From Micromonospora sp. NBC_01813 (GTDB lineage: Bacteria > Actinomycetota > Actinomycetes > Mycobacteriales > Micromonosporaceae), in NCBI RefSeq assembly GCF_035917335.1, contig NZ_CP109067.1:6819001-6883000 (forward strand): a stretch of 64,000 nucleotides of DNA. The letters are read 5' to 3'. Positions 38,754 through 48,244 of the stretch are shown in pieces (the stretch's first letter is position 1; each line of letters begins with the position of its first letter). The notes beneath the pieces are model-generated. The model saw only the letters and a list, made by a program, of their open reading frames with translations. It ran no database searches and had not been told where the DNA came from. A program made the translations under genes and the position numbers.

Positions 38754-39164
38754 ATGACGGTGCGACTGCTCAGCCCGGACGGCATGGCTCAGCCTGTCCC
38801 GTACCACCACGTGTCGATCGGCACCGGCACCCGTCAGGTGCACCTCGCCGGCCAGGTGGGTCGCGACGCCGACGGCAAACCCGTCGGCGTCGACGACCTG
38901 CCCGGCCAGGTCGCGCAGGCCCTGCGCAACACCGCGCTCGGGCTCGCCGGTGCCGGCGCGACCTTCGCCGACGTCGTACGCCTGCGCTTCTACGTCACCA
39001 ACTGGACCCTGGACAAGATGGACGACTTCCTGGCCGGCGTCGCCCGGGTCACCGACGAACTGGGCATCCCGCAACCGCTCCCGCCGTCGTCGCTGATCGG
39101 CGTCGACGTGCTGTACGCCCCGGACGTGCTCGTCGAGATCGAAGCCGACGCCGTCCTCGACTGA
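38754..39164 (+). CDS. RidA-family (YjgF/YER057c/UK114) protein
   Basis: A 136-residue RidA-fold protein: HHVSIGTGTRQVHLAGQVG, AQALRNTALGLAGAGATFADVVRLRFYV in part, and DVLYAPDVLVEIEADAV. The arginine essential for imine/enamine deaminase activity in RidA (the R of the IPDR-type motif) is not in place (LIGVDVLYAP), so it is probably a divergent member. It is divergent from an HxlR regulator. Confidence 0.87.
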   Translation: MTVRLLSPDGMAQPVPYHHVSIGTGTRQVHLAGQVGRDADGKPVGVDDLPGQVAQALRNTALGLAGAGATFADVVRLRFYVTNWTLDKMDDFLAGVARVTDELGIPQPLPPSSLIGVDVLYAPDVLVEIEADAVLD

Positions 39165-39198
39165 CCACGGCCCACCGACGTCGCCGCCGGCTGCGACG

Positions 39199-39876
39199 TC
39201 AGTACGGGGCCAACCCGTTCTGGTACGCCCACACCACGGTCTGCACCCGGTCCCGTACGCCGATCTTGGTCATCGCCCGCCCCAGGTGTGACTTGACAGT
39301 GCTGGTCTCGATGAACAGTTCGTCGGCGATCTCGTTGTTCGACAGGCCCTTGGCGAGCAGCCGCACGATCTCGGCTTCGCGCGGGGTGAGCTGCTGCGCG
39401 GCTGCCGACTCGGGCGGTGCCGCCGGCCGCCGCCGGGCGAACTCCGAGATCACCCGGCGGGTCACCACCTGGTCGACGAGACCGTAGCCGTTCGCCAGCC
39501 GCCGGATCGCGTCGATCAGGTCCTCGGGCTCGCAGTCCTTGAGGATGAAACCACTGGCCCCGGACTCGAGCGCGCCGAAGACGTACTCGTCGAGGTCGAA
39601 CGTGGTCACCACCAGGATGGCCGGCGGCGACTCGGGCGCGGCGGCGAGAATCTCCCGGGTCGCGGTCAGCCCGTCGCCGCCCGGCATCCGGACGTCCATG
39701 CAGATCACGTCCGGGCGCAGCCGGGCGGCCACCGCCACCGCCGACGATCCGCTGGACGCCTCCGCCACCACGTCGATGTCCTCGGCCTGCTCCAGCAGCA
39801 CCCGGAAACCGGCCCGCACCACCGCCTGGTCGTCGACCAGCATCACCCTGATCATTGCGGTATCAGCCGTTTTCAC
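39199..39876 (-). CDS. NarL/LuxR-type response regulator
   Basis: A 225-residue regulator. Receiver domain residues 8-125 with the acidic pair in LVDDQ and phospho-Asp in VICMDVRMPG, Thr in VVTTFD and Lys in FILKDCE; C-terminal LuxR helix-turn-helix (LTPREAEIVRLLAKGLSNNEIADELFIE in part, STVKSHLGRAMTKIG). The GTG at 39876 overlaps the kinase stop (GTGA), so the pair is coupled. Confidence 0.94.
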   Translation of the reverse strand: MKTADTAMIRVMLVDDQAVVRAGFRVLLEQAEDIDVVAEASSGSSAVAVAARLRPDVICMDVRMPGGDGLTATREILAAAPESPPAILVVTTFDLDEYVFGALESGASGFILKDCEPEDLIDAIRRLANGYGLVDQVVTRRVISEFARRRPAAPPESAAAQQLTPREAEIVRLLAKGLSNNEIADELFIETSTVKSHLGRAMTKIGVRDRVQTVVWAYQNGLAPY

Positions 39877-41231
39877 CGCCGTTCACCTCCGTTGTCGGTC
39901 TGCGCCACTGTGACAGACCAGCCGCCCTCGGCCGTCGGCCCGGCCGCGAACCGCGCGCCGATCAACTGGGCCCGCTCCCGCATCCCGACCAGGCCGACCC
40001 CGCTGCTGGTGCGGGCCGCCGGCTCCGGACGCCGCGCCGGCGGATCGTTGACCACCGTCAGCGACACCTCACGCGGCAGGTAGCGCAGCGTGATCAGCAC
40101 CGGTGCGCCCGGCGCGTGCTGCCGGGCATTCGACAGCGATTCCTGCACCATCCGGTACAGCGCCACGTCGGCGATCGGCGACACCGGCCGCGGCGACCCC
40201 TCGCCGACGAACTCGACCGGCGTACCCAGGTCCCGGGCGGTCCGGACCAGGGCGTCGAGCACGGCCAACCCTGGCACCGGAACGCTCCCCTCACCGTCAG
40301 GGCCGGGTGCGTCGCCGCCGCCGCTGCGGTCGGCCGGGGTGCCGCGCAGCACCCCGACGACCAGCCGCAGATTGTCCAGGGTTTCCTTGCCCTGCGCCCG
40401 GATCCAGGCCACCCCCTCCTTGGCCGCCGCCGGGTCGCGGTCGATCAGCCGGTGCACCGCCGCCGCCTGCACCACCATGCCGGACAGATGATGAGCGGCG
40501 ACGTCGTGCAACTCCCGGGCCATCTGGGTGCGTTCCGCGCCGATCGCCGCCCGCACCTTCGCCTGCTGGGCCCGGACCGCGTCGGCCGCCTGCAGCCGCA
40601 GCAGCTGTACGTAGCTTCGGCGGGTCGCCACGTAGTTGCCGACGACCACCGCGCCGAGATTGGACAGAAGGCTCGACCCGGCCGGGCCGATCGCCGCCAG
40701 CAGCAGGTCCGGCGTCGACACGGCGGCCGTACCGAACGCCGCCGCCGTCTCGACCGCCACCGCCACGCCGACCAGCGCGAGCGCCGTCCGGGCCGGCAGC
40801 AGCACCCCGATGGTGTACGCGACGACGAGCGGCGCGAGCCCGCGGATCGTCGCGTCCGGCGGGGACAGGGCGATCATGACGGCCTGCAGGCCGACGACGC
40901 TGGCGAGGCAGACCAGCGGGCGGACCCGACGCAGGCAGAGCAGCAGCGCCTGCCCGACCCCGAGGGCGACGAGCAGCCAGGCCTGCCCCGGACCGAGCAC
41001 GATCTCGCCCGGCGGCGTCACGACCCAGAACAGAGCCGCCATCAACATGAACGTCAACCCGGCGACGCCGACCGCGAGCAGGCAGTCCCGGGCGAACGGC
41101 CCGGTCACCCCGAGGTTGGCGAGCAGCGCGTCCAACCGCGTCGTCAGCCGGGGCGGGGCCGCCGGCTCGGCGTGCTCGGTCGGCTCGGCGGCCGGTGCGG
41201 TGACCGGGCCGGCCCCGATGTGATCGTTCAC
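39873..41231 (-). CDS. NarL-partner sensor histidine kinase (HisKA_3 type)
   Basis: A 452-residue kinase with about six membrane segments between residues 50 and 205, then the HisKA_3 phospho-acceptor helix (ERTQMARELHDVAAHHLSGMVVQ in part; His in ELHDV) and a HATPase domain (MVQESLSNARQHAPGAPV, GVGLVGMRERAQLIGA). The large membrane part and short outside loops suggest sensing at or within the membrane. It precedes its response regulator. The divergent or upstream target is not obvious; the serine hydrolase upstream is on the same strand. Confidence 0.93.
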   Translation of the reverse strand: MNDHIGAGPVTAPAAEPTEHAEPAAPPRLTTRLDALLANLGVTGPFARDCLLAVGVAGLTFMLMAALFWVVTPPGEIVLGPGQAWLLVALGVGQALLLCLRRVRPLVCLASVVGLQAVMIALSPPDATIRGLAPLVVAYTIGVLLPARTALALVGVAVAVETAAAFGTAAVSTPDLLLAAIGPAGSSLLSNLGAVVVGNYVATRRSYVQLLRLQAADAVRAQQAKVRAAIGAERTQMARELHDVAAHHLSGMVVQAAAVHRLIDRDPAAAKEGVAWIRAQGKETLDNLRLVVGVLRGTPADRSGGGDAPGPDGEGSVPVPGLAVLDALVRTARDLGTPVEFVGEGSPRPVSPIADVALYRMVQESLSNARQHAPGAPVLITLRYLPREVSLTVVNDPPARRPEPAARTSSGVGLVGMRERAQLIGARFAAGPTAEGGWSVTVAQTDNGGERR

Positions 41232-41289
41232 CGTGTCAGCATCCTCTACTCGTAGATCGGGACGGATCGGGAGGGGCGGGCCGCGACGG

Positions 41290-43347
41290 TCAGTAGGAGA
41301 TGTTCGGCGAGAGCAGCATGAACTCGACGGCGAACCACCCCGTACCGATCAGGGCCAGCAGGACCAGGGCGCTCCCGGCGGTCCGCGACCAGCCGACCCG
41401 CCGACGGACGTCGTCGGCCAGCCGGACCGCGGCGGGGAGCACCCCGAGCAGGCCGATCAGCTGGGCGACCTGCACGTTGCGGAACGAGACGGTGGAGACA
41501 TCCTCCATGCCCACGATGAGCACGATGCTCCCCACCCAGCCGCCGATCGCGAGCAGGGCGCTGGCGACGGCGATCCGGCTCAGGATGCGTGCGGTGCGGC
41601 CGGCCCGGTCACGCGGTGCCCGCCGCCGCAGCCGGCGAACGATCGCCCCGATCGGCCAGGCCAGGACGGTGAGCAGCAGGACGACCACCGAGGCGACGAT
41701 CACCGGGATGGCCAGGTAGGTGCTGCGTGCGGTATCGACGGGCACCAGGGCGAACGCGGAGTCGAAGCCGATCGCCTCGATCTTGCCGTCGACCGCCCGC
41801 ATCGCGACCGTGCTCTGCCCGCCGACCTCACGCCAGACCCAGGGCTCGATCTCTTCGTAGACGGCAGCGGAATCGGACAGCGGGCGGGGCTCGAACAGCA
41901 GCCGATCGCCGTCCTGGACGCTCACGGTGGTACGCCCCGTCAGGCCGATCAGGGTCATGAAGTTGCTCTCGATGGCGCGGGAACTTTCGTACGTGCCGGC
42001 GGCCATCGCGGCCCGCTCGGCAGAGCCGGCCGGCGTGTTGTTCACTGCCGCGTCGTTTCCTGCCGCGTCGGACACTGCCGGGAAGTAGCGGTCGGCGAAG
42101 GCCTTCGTCAGGTTCTGCCGAAGCTCGTGGTTGGCCAGCCCCGAGGTGCCGGTGCTGTTGAGCGAGACGAACAGGCCGGCGCCCTCCTCCGGGTAGATCT
42201 GCAGGTGGGAGTGGAAGTACTGGGTGTCGCCGCCGTGGCCGATGATCCGCCGGCCGTTGCGACTCTCGTCGAAGAAGCCCAGCGTCATCCTCGGTGCACC
42301 GGCGAGGGTGCCGAGCGTGGACTCGTCGAGCGCCGGCTGGTGCATCAGCTCCAGCGTCGACTCGTCGAGCAGCGGGGTGTCGCCGACGGGTTCGCCCAGG
42401 TGGGCGAGCATGAAGCGGGCCATGTCCGGGGCCGAGGCGCTCATCGACCCGGCGGGCGGGGTGCTGACGATCTCGAAGTACCCGGCCGGGGACGACGCGT
42501 TGTCGTAGCCGTTCGACACCCGGTCGGCCAGGTCCGCCGGCAGCGGCTGGGCGAACGACGACGACGTCATGCCGAGGCGGTCGAAGACGTTACGGTCGAC
42601 GTACTCCTCGAACGGCATGCCGCTGACCCGTTCGACGATGTATCCGGCGAGCGAGTTGCCGTAGTTGGAGTAGGCCGGCATGGTCCCCGGCCGGTAGATC
42701 TGCTCCGGCGGGTCGGTGACCAGCGCCTTGCGCAGGTCGGCTGTGGTGCCTTCCTTACCGATCAGGCCGGCGATCCGCTCCTCGAACCCGGGGGTGTGGG
42801 TCAGCAGGTGCCGCATGGTGATCGGCTCGTCGAAGTTGCGGGGGACGGTGAAGTCGAGGTACTCGTCGATGTCGGCGTCGAGGTCGACCCGGCCGTCCTG
42901 GACGAGTTGCATGACGGCGGTGGCGGTGGCCAGCTTCGACACCGAGCCGATCCGGAACAGGTGCTGCTCGGGGTCGACCGGCACGGCCTCGGTGCCCTCG
43001 GCGCCGGTGTCGACGTGGCCGTACCCCCGGGTGGTGACGGTCTCGCCGTCGTTGACGACGGCGACCGTGGCCCCGGCGATGTCGTTGTCCTTCAGCGCGG
43101 CCGGGAGCGTCTCGTCGAGCCAGGCGTTCACGTCACTGGCGTCCAGCACGGCTGCTCCGGTGGCCGCAGCCGGGGTGTCGACCGACGGGTCCGGCTCCTG
43201 CGCGGCAGCCGACCCGCCGCTGCCGGCGACGCCGGCCCCGACGATGACCGCGGTCGCCAGGGCGGCACCGATCTGCCGCAGGCGGGACGCCGGCCGGGCC
43301 AGCTGCGACCGGGCTCCGATCTGCTTGGTTGCCTCGTTGTTGTCCAT
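41290..43347 (-). CDS. Beta-lactamase-family serine hydrolase with membrane C-terminus
   Basis: A 685-residue protein. Signal peptide (about 24-50, AALATAVIVGAGVAGSGGSAAAQ in part), a class C beta-lactamase/esterase-type domain (about 70-420) with SxxK in RIGSVSKLA, YxN in PAYSNYGNS and HGG in RIIGHGGDTQYF, then a beta domain (about 450-540) and four membrane helices at the C-terminus. It probably hydrolyses peptidoglycan-like peptides or esters outside the membrane; true beta-lactamase activity is not implied. It lies just upstream of the two-component genes on the same strand, 58 bases from the kinase start, and may be in one operon with them. Confidence 0.88.
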   Translation of the reverse strand: MDNNEATKQIGARSQLARPASRLRQIGAALATAVIVGAGVAGSGGSAAAQEPDPSVDTPAAATGAAVLDASDVNAWLDETLPAALKDNDIAGATVAVVNDGETVTTRGYGHVDTGAEGTEAVPVDPEQHLFRIGSVSKLATATAVMQLVQDGRVDLDADIDEYLDFTVPRNFDEPITMRHLLTHTPGFEERIAGLIGKEGTTADLRKALVTDPPEQIYRPGTMPAYSNYGNSLAGYIVERVSGMPFEEYVDRNVFDRLGMTSSSFAQPLPADLADRVSNGYDNASSPAGYFEIVSTPPAGSMSASAPDMARFMLAHLGEPVGDTPLLDESTLELMHQPALDESTLGTLAGAPRMTLGFFDESRNGRRIIGHGGDTQYFHSHLQIYPEEGAGLFVSLNSTGTSGLANHELRQNLTKAFADRYFPAVSDAAGNDAAVNNTPAGSAERAAMAAGTYESSRAIESNFMTLIGLTGRTTVSVQDGDRLLFEPRPLSDSAAVYEEIEPWVWREVGGQSTVAMRAVDGKIEAIGFDSAFALVPVDTARSTYLAIPVIVASVVVLLLTVLAWPIGAIVRRLRRRAPRDRAGRTARILSRIAVASALLAIGGWVGSIVLIVGMEDVSTVSFRNVQVAQLIGLLGVLPAAVRLADDVRRRVGWSRTAGSALVLLALIGTGWFAVEFMLLSPNISY

Positions 43348-43515
43348 GCCGAAAGCCTGCTGCAGCGGCGCGGCCAGGCCATCTGGCGCGGGACCACATT
43401 CGCCTTACGACTTAGGTAGGAGGTCGGCCGCCGTCGCAGGTATACCGTTGATCATCAGCAAGGCGGGTGACCGGCAAGAACGTCCACCCCCGACACACAA
43501 CGGACGGAGGCCGGG

Positions 43516-44616
43516 TTGAGCGGCGAACTGGTGCTGGTGACCGGCGGTTCCGGATTCATCGGCGCGCACTGCGTGCTACGCCTGCTGCGCGACGGCTACC
43601 GGGTGCGGACGACCGTACGCTCGGCGGGTCGGGAGGCCGACGTACGCGCGATGATCACCGCCGGCGGTGTTAACGGTGCCGGCGGCGTCGAGCTGGGCGA
43701 CGCCCTCAGCTTCGCCACCGCCGACCTGCTCTCCGACGACGGCTGGCCGGCGGCGGTCGCCGACTGCGACTACGTGCTGCACGTCGCCTCCCCGGTGCCG
43801 CTGGCCGAGCCCAAGCACGAGGACGAGGTCATCGAGCCGGCCCGCGACGGCGTACTGCGGGTGCTCGGTGCCGCCCGCGCCGCCGGGGTCCGCCGTACGG
43901 TGCTGACCTCGTCGTTCGCCGCCGTCAAGTTCGGCCAACCGGGCAAGCTGGTCTTCACCGAGGCGGACTGGAGCGACCCAGCCGGCGGCGAGGCGATGTC
44001 GGCGTACGCGAAATCGAAGCTGTACGCCGAACGCGCTGCCTGGGAGCTGGTGGCCGCCGCCGGCTCCGGTGCTGGCGTCTCTGGCGTCGCTGGGGTTTCT
44101 GGTGTCGCCGGCGTTTCCGGCGCTTCTGGCGGCGGGATGGAGCTGGCGGTGATCAACCCGGTCGGGGTGTTCGGCCCGGCGCTCGGCCCGGAGCTGTCCC
44201 TCTGGGCCGACCTGGTCGGCAAGCTGCTCGACGGCCGGCAACGGGTGCTGCCCAGGATGCACGTCAACGTCGTCGACGTACGCGATGTCGCCGAGCTGCA
44301 CGTCCGGGCGATGACCGACCCGGCCGCCGCCGGTCAACGGTTCCTGGCCAGCGCCGGCGGCAGGTCGCTGCCGGAGATCGCCGCCCTGCTGCGCGACCGG
44401 CTCGGTGCCGCGGCTGCCCGGGTGCCGACGCGGGCCCTGCCGGACTGGGCGGTACGGGTTGCCGCCCGGTTCAGTCCGCGGGCCGCGTTCGTGCTGCCCG
44501 AACTCGGGACGGCCCGCGAGGCGTCCAGCGACAAAGCCCGGCAGCTGCTCGGCTGGCATCCGCGCCCTGTCGACGAGGCCGTGCTGGACATGGCGACCAG
44601 CCTGATCGATCGTTGA
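43516..44616 (+). CDS. NAD(P)-dependent epimerase/aldehyde reductase-like protein
   Basis: A 366-residue extended SDR of the dihydroflavonol-reductase-like group: TGGSGFIGAHCVLRLLRDGYRVRTTVR in part, VLTSSFAAVKFG, catalytic YAKSK in SAYAKSKLYAERAAWE. Start is TTG at 43516 behind ACGGAGG. Between the catalytic helix and the strand LAVINPVG there is an insertion of Gly/Val/Ser/Ala repeats (GVSGVAGVSGVAGVSGASGG) that most relatives lack. A 21-base-arm palindrome follows the stop. Confidence 0.87.
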   Translation: MSGELVLVTGGSGFIGAHCVLRLLRDGYRVRTTVRSAGREADVRAMITAGGVNGAGGVELGDALSFATADLLSDDGWPAAVADCDYVLHVASPVPLAEPKHEDEVIEPARDGVLRVLGAARAAGVRRTVLTSSFAAVKFGQPGKLVFTEADWSDPAGGEAMSAYAKSKLYAERAAWELVAAAGSGAGVSGVAGVSGVAGVSGASGGGMELAVINPVGVFGPALGPELSLWADLVGKLLDGRQRVLPRMHVNVVDVRDVAELHVRAMTDPAAAGQRFLASAGGRSLPEIAALLRDRLGAAAARVPTRALPDWAVRVAARFSPRAAFVLPELGTAREASSDKARQLLGWHPRPVDEAVLDMATSLIDR

Positions 44617-44631
44617 TCCTGCTTCGTCGCC

Positions 44632-44690
44632 TCGAGGTGAGGCCTACGCACGTCTCGACTACGTCTTAGCGTGCGTAGGCCTCACCTCGA
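44632..44690. repeat. Palindromic element copy A
   Basis: Inverted repeat with perfect 21-base arms (44632-44652, beginning TCGAGGTGAGGCCTACGCAC; 44670-44690) and a 17-base loop, between the convergent reductase and S8 protease genes. The outer words CGAGGTGA and TCACCTCG recur in two other hairpins of the window (62342-62399 and 63435-63491). It may act as a terminator here, but the shared arms suggest a dispersed repeat family. Confidence 0.8.
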
Positions 44691-44713
44691 TGATGGACCT
44701 CAGGGCCCGGTGA

Positions 44714-46561
44714 TCAGGCGACGGTGCAGGGTGCCCCGTTCAGGGTGAACGCGGTCGGCTCGGCGGTGCCGGCGCCGGTGCCGTTGAACCCGATGTCCGC
44801 CGTCTGCTGCGGCAGGAGCGTCGAGTTCCACGACAGCGAGGTCGCGGTGACGTTCTGGCCGCTGGTGCCGTAGATGGCCGACCAGCCGCTGCCGAAGCTG
44901 TGACCGCTGGGCAGGGTGAAGGCCAAGGTCCAGCCGTTGATCGTGCTGGTGCCGGTGTTCGTGATGGTGATGTTGCTGGTGAACGTCGAGCCACCGCTGT
45001 AGATCGCGTACGTCACCTGGCAGGTCCCCGTCGACGTCGACGTCGTGACAGTAGCGATTGGGGAGTACGGCGACAGGTTGCCGGCGGCGTCCCTGGCCCG
45101 AACCCGGAACTGGTAGGCGGTCCCGGCGGTCAGCCCGGTCGCGGCGAACGAGTTCGTCGCCGAGGTGCCGGCCAGCGCGAACGAGCCGCCACTCGGGGCC
45201 CGCTCGATGTCGTAGCTGACCACACCGACGTTGTCGGTGGATGCCGCCCAGGTGAGCGTGGCCGAGGTCGAGGTGATGTTCGAGGCCGCCGGGGTGCCGG
45301 GGGTCGACGGCGCGACGGTGTCGGTCGGCGTGCTGCCCGGGTCGGCGTACATCAGGCGGTTCGGCGACCCGGCGCCGATATTGGTCAGTACGTTGGTGGT
45401 CGCGGCGAGCAGCAGTGCCCCTTTGGCCTGTGCCTTGGTCGCGCTCGGGTTGGCTTCCCAGTAGCGGGCCAACCAGCCGACCACGTGTGGAGTGGCCATC
45501 GAGGTGCCGGACCAGCCGGTGGCAACCGCGTTGTCGCCGGACCTGCCGGCCGAGGTGATGTTGTCCCCGGGGGCGAAAATGTCGATGCAGGAGCCGAAGT
45601 TCGAGCTGGACCACCGGCTGTCGGAGACGGTGCTCGCGCCCACCACGACGCCGTTCGGCGACCGCGGATTGTTGCCGCAGGCGTCACCGCTGTTGTTTCC
45701 GGCGGCGAACACTGCCAGGACCCCGGCGGTGATCATGCTCTCCACGGCCGCGTTCACCTCGGAGCCGTAACCGCCCAGACTGAGGTTCGCCACGGAGCGG
45801 GGGCCAGCGTTGATCGTGACCCAGTCCAGGCCCTCGATCAGGTTGGCGTTGGTGCCGCCATTGAAACAATCCAACACGCGTACATCCCGGAGTTGGACAT
45901 CCTTGGCGACGCCGTACGCCGCGCCGCCGATGGTGCCGGAAACGTGCGTACCGTGTCCGTGGCAGTCACCCGGGCTGTTGCCGTCGTTGACCGCGTCGTA
46001 GGAGAACTGCGCCCGGGTGCCGAAATCGACGTGCGTCGTACGGATCCCGCTGTCCAGAACATAGACGGTGGTCCCGGTGCCGTCGGTGTCGTAGCTGAAC
46101 GACTGGTTGAGCGGGAGGTTCCGCTGGTCCACCCGATCCAGGCCCCACGACGGAGGGTTGGGCTGGGTGGTGGCGCCACCGGCCGCCGGGGCCGGCTCGA
46201 TCGCCTGGACGCGCGAGTCGGCGCGTACGTAGGCCACGTTGGGGTTGGCGCGCACCGCATCGAGACCGCTGGTGGTCAGCTTCGCGGAGAAGCCACGCAG
46301 CACCCGTGAGTACCGGTGGACCTCCCGACCACCGGCCCGCTCGGCGACCGCAGCGGGGTCGTTGGCCGCGCCGCCGATGACCGGTTGATCCTTGACGACG
46401 ACGATATAGCCACCATTCGGTACGCCGCCCTCGGCAGGTAACAGGGGGGCGAGTGCGGTTGTCGGCTGGGCCAGCGCCGGCGTGGCCCCGGAAACGATCA
46501 GAACTGCGGAAGCTGCGGCCGTTACGATTGCATGACGACGATAGCGAAATCGCGTGAACAT
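44714..46561 (-). CDS. Secreted S8 subtilisin-like protease with FnIII and CBM2 domains
   Basis: A 615-residue protein: signal peptide (about 1-32), I9 propeptide (about 48-118), S8 catalytic domain (about 135-400) with Asp in VYVLDSGIRTTH, His in DCHGHGTHVSG and Ser in GWSGTSMATPHVVG, then an FnIII domain (about 418-505) and a C-terminal family 2 cellulose-binding module (about 510-613; ITNTGTSTINGWTLAFTLPSG in part, with Trp residues and an outer Cys pair). The ATG at 46561 is preferred over a GTG at 46585 because AGGAGGG lies between them. It should be exported and bind insoluble polysaccharide while degrading protein. Confidence 0.92.
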   Translation of the reverse strand: MFTRFRYRRHAIVTAAASAVLIVSGATPALAQPTTALAPLLPAEGGVPNGGYIVVVKDQPVIGGAANDPAAVAERAGGREVHRYSRVLRGFSAKLTTSGLDAVRANPNVAYVRADSRVQAIEPAPAAGGATTQPNPPSWGLDRVDQRNLPLNQSFSYDTDGTGTTVYVLDSGIRTTHVDFGTRAQFSYDAVNDGNSPGDCHGHGTHVSGTIGGAAYGVAKDVQLRDVRVLDCFNGGTNANLIEGLDWVTINAGPRSVANLSLGGYGSEVNAAVESMITAGVLAVFAAGNNSGDACGNNPRSPNGVVVGASTVSDSRWSSSNFGSCIDIFAPGDNITSAGRSGDNAVATGWSGTSMATPHVVGWLARYWEANPSATKAQAKGALLLAATTNVLTNIGAGSPNRLMYADPGSTPTDTVAPSTPGTPAASNITSTSATLTWAASTDNVGVVSYDIERAPSGGSFALAGTSATNSFAATGLTAGTAYQFRVRARDAAGNLSPYSPIATVTTSTSTGTCQVTYAIYSGGSTFTSNITITNTGTSTINGWTLAFTLPSGHSFGSGWSAIYGTSGQNVTATSLSWNSTLLPQQTADIGFNGTGAGTAEPTAFTLNGAPCTVA

Positions 46562-47037
46562 GGGAGAGACTGCCCTCCTGGGCACGGTGAATCTTGAACT
46601 ACCGTGGATTAGGCGGTGCGCCCGGCTCGGCAGTCGCCGGGGTCACCGGGCGCTGCGGCCGGGCAGAGCGCTCGGCCCCGCCGATTGCAATTGGAGCACG
46701 CGTCCACCTGTCCGGCCATACCTCGATTATTGGCAACATCAATGAACGATGTTAAGCATGGGGTGTGGCCAGGAGTTGTTCACGGGGCTGTAAAAATGGC
46801 CTGCCTGGGTGATTGCTCTCACTTGTCGGATCACTGATGATCAAGGTACGTGTGACAATTTCTCCTAAGCGGGATGATCCGTTTTGCCGGGACGAACCAT
46901 CCCCTTTGGTGACGGTCGGCGCGCCGGCTGGGTGTCGGCGACCGACGCCGCGTCAGCGGTAGGGTCGGCAGCGGCAGGTGTGAACCTGTGACCCACCGGA
47001 CGCTGCGGACGGACGTTGGTAGTGAAGGGAGCCGCCG
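46562..47037. other. Non-coding divergent gap at the start of the accessory region
   Basis: 476 bases without a supportable gene, less GC-rich than the flanks around 46720-46880. It should hold the promoters of the S8 protease (minus) and the AAA ATPase (plus). A small inverted repeat AACATC/GATGTT (46735-46740, 46748-46753) lies in the AT-rich part. No clear -35/-10 pair is singled out. Confidence 0.5.
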
Positions 47038-48228
47038 ATGAACGCGCTTGATCCGACGACGCCGTTCGTCCGGCGGGTGCGGGTGCGGGGCTTCCGGTCG
47101 CTCGCCGGCTGTGACGTGACGCTGGGCCCGCTGACCGTACTGCTGGGGTTCAACGCGTCCGGAAAGTCGAACTTCCTCGACGTACTGCGGTTTGTGGCGG
47201 ATGCGCTGAACGGCTCGGCGGCGCAGGCGGTGGCCGACCGGGGCGGACTCGGCGCGCTGCTGCACCGGGGGCCGGACGGCACGGTGGAGTCATTCGAGAT
47301 CCGGCTCGACCTGGCGTTGCCGCCCCAGCAGGTGGGAGAAGATCCGATTCCGGCGACGTACGGCTTCGAGGTCGCGCAGGACCCGCAGGGCGAGCTACCG
47401 CTGCTGGTGCGCGGTGAGGCCGCGACAATCGGGATGCCCGACGGTGAGCTGCGGTTGCCGCTGGACCCGGGCACCGATCGCAGCATGCGGCTGCGGCTGC
47501 CGGCGTCGGTGATCCGCGAGGACGACCCACAAGGCGTGCTGGAGTCCCGGCTGCGGGCGATGACCTTCTACGAGCTGGACTCGACCGCGTTGCGAGCGTT
47601 GGACAAACAGTTGCTGCCCGGTGGGCAACTCGGCAGGACCGGTCATTTCCTCGGCTCGGTGCTGGGTGCGCTGGGCCGGGAGGACCCGGTCGGCAAGGAG
47701 CGGTTGGACAGCTACCTCGGGGCGCTGGTGCCGAACGCGCTCGGGGCGGACGAGCGGGTCGAGGGGCGCTACTCGACGGTGCAGGCCCGGTTCCGGGCCG
47801 GGGCGGGCGATGGCGAGGAGATCTTTCTGCGGGAGTCGCTGTCGGAGGGGACGCTGCTCGCGGCCGGGGTGCTGACGGCGTTGTTCCAGCCGGCGGCGTT
47901 CACCGGACGGATCCCATTGATTGGCATCGAGGAGCCGGAGACCGCGCTGCACCCGGCCGGCGTGGGCGCTATGTACGAGGCGTTGGACGACGCTGCGCAG
48001 CGGACCCAGGTGATCGTCACCAGTCAAAGCTCGGAGCTACTGGACAACGAATACGTGAAACTGGAACACGTTCGTGCGGTCGCTAATGTGGACGGCGTAA
48101 CGTACGTCGGAGAGATCGACGCCGCTGGCCGCGCCATCGTGGACAAAGAGCTGATGACCCTCAGCGAATTGCACCGCAGTGGGCAGATGCTGCCCGCCCA
48201 GGTGGGCTATCCAGCGCCGGAGCATTGA
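47038..48228 (+). CDS. AAA ATPase of the OLD/RecF-like type (putative defence ATPase)
   Basis: A 396-residue SMC/ABC-type ATPase. N-terminal VRVRGFRSLAGCDVTLGPLTVLLGFNASGKSNFLDVL contains Walker A GFNASGKSN (about 38-46; quoted here in part). Walker B is LIGIEEPETALHP near 298-310, followed by QVIVTSQSSELLD. The middle is a long beta/helical insertion. This architecture is shared by overcoming-lysogeny proteins, PARIS AriA and other phage-defence ATPases that work with a TOPRIM partner. A DUF4276-like TOPRIM-type gene follows 16 bases later, which supports the defence idea. ATG at 47038; GGAGCCGCCG precedes it. Confidence 0.85.
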   Translation: MNALDPTTPFVRRVRVRGFRSLAGCDVTLGPLTVLLGFNASGKSNFLDVLRFVADALNGSAAQAVADRGGLGALLHRGPDGTVESFEIRLDLALPPQQVGEDPIPATYGFEVAQDPQGELPLLVRGEAATIGMPDGELRLPLDPGTDRSMRLRLPASVIREDDPQGVLESRLRAMTFYELDSTALRALDKQLLPGGQLGRTGHFLGSVLGALGREDPVGKERLDSYLGALVPNALGADERVEGRYSTVQARFRAGAGDGEEIFLRESLSEGTLLAAGVLTALFQPAAFTGRIPLIGIEEPETALHPAGVGAMYEALDDAAQRTQVIVTSQSSELLDNEYVKLEHVRAVANVDGVTYVGEIDAAGRAIVDKELMTLSELHRSGQMLPAQVGYPAPEH

Positions 48229-48244
48229 CGAAGGAGCGAGGCGC

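Noticed and set aside
41233-43419. 728-codon plus-strand frame opposite the serine hydrolase
   Set aside because: Antisense shadow; the minus-strand gene has SxxK, YxN, HGG and membrane segments.
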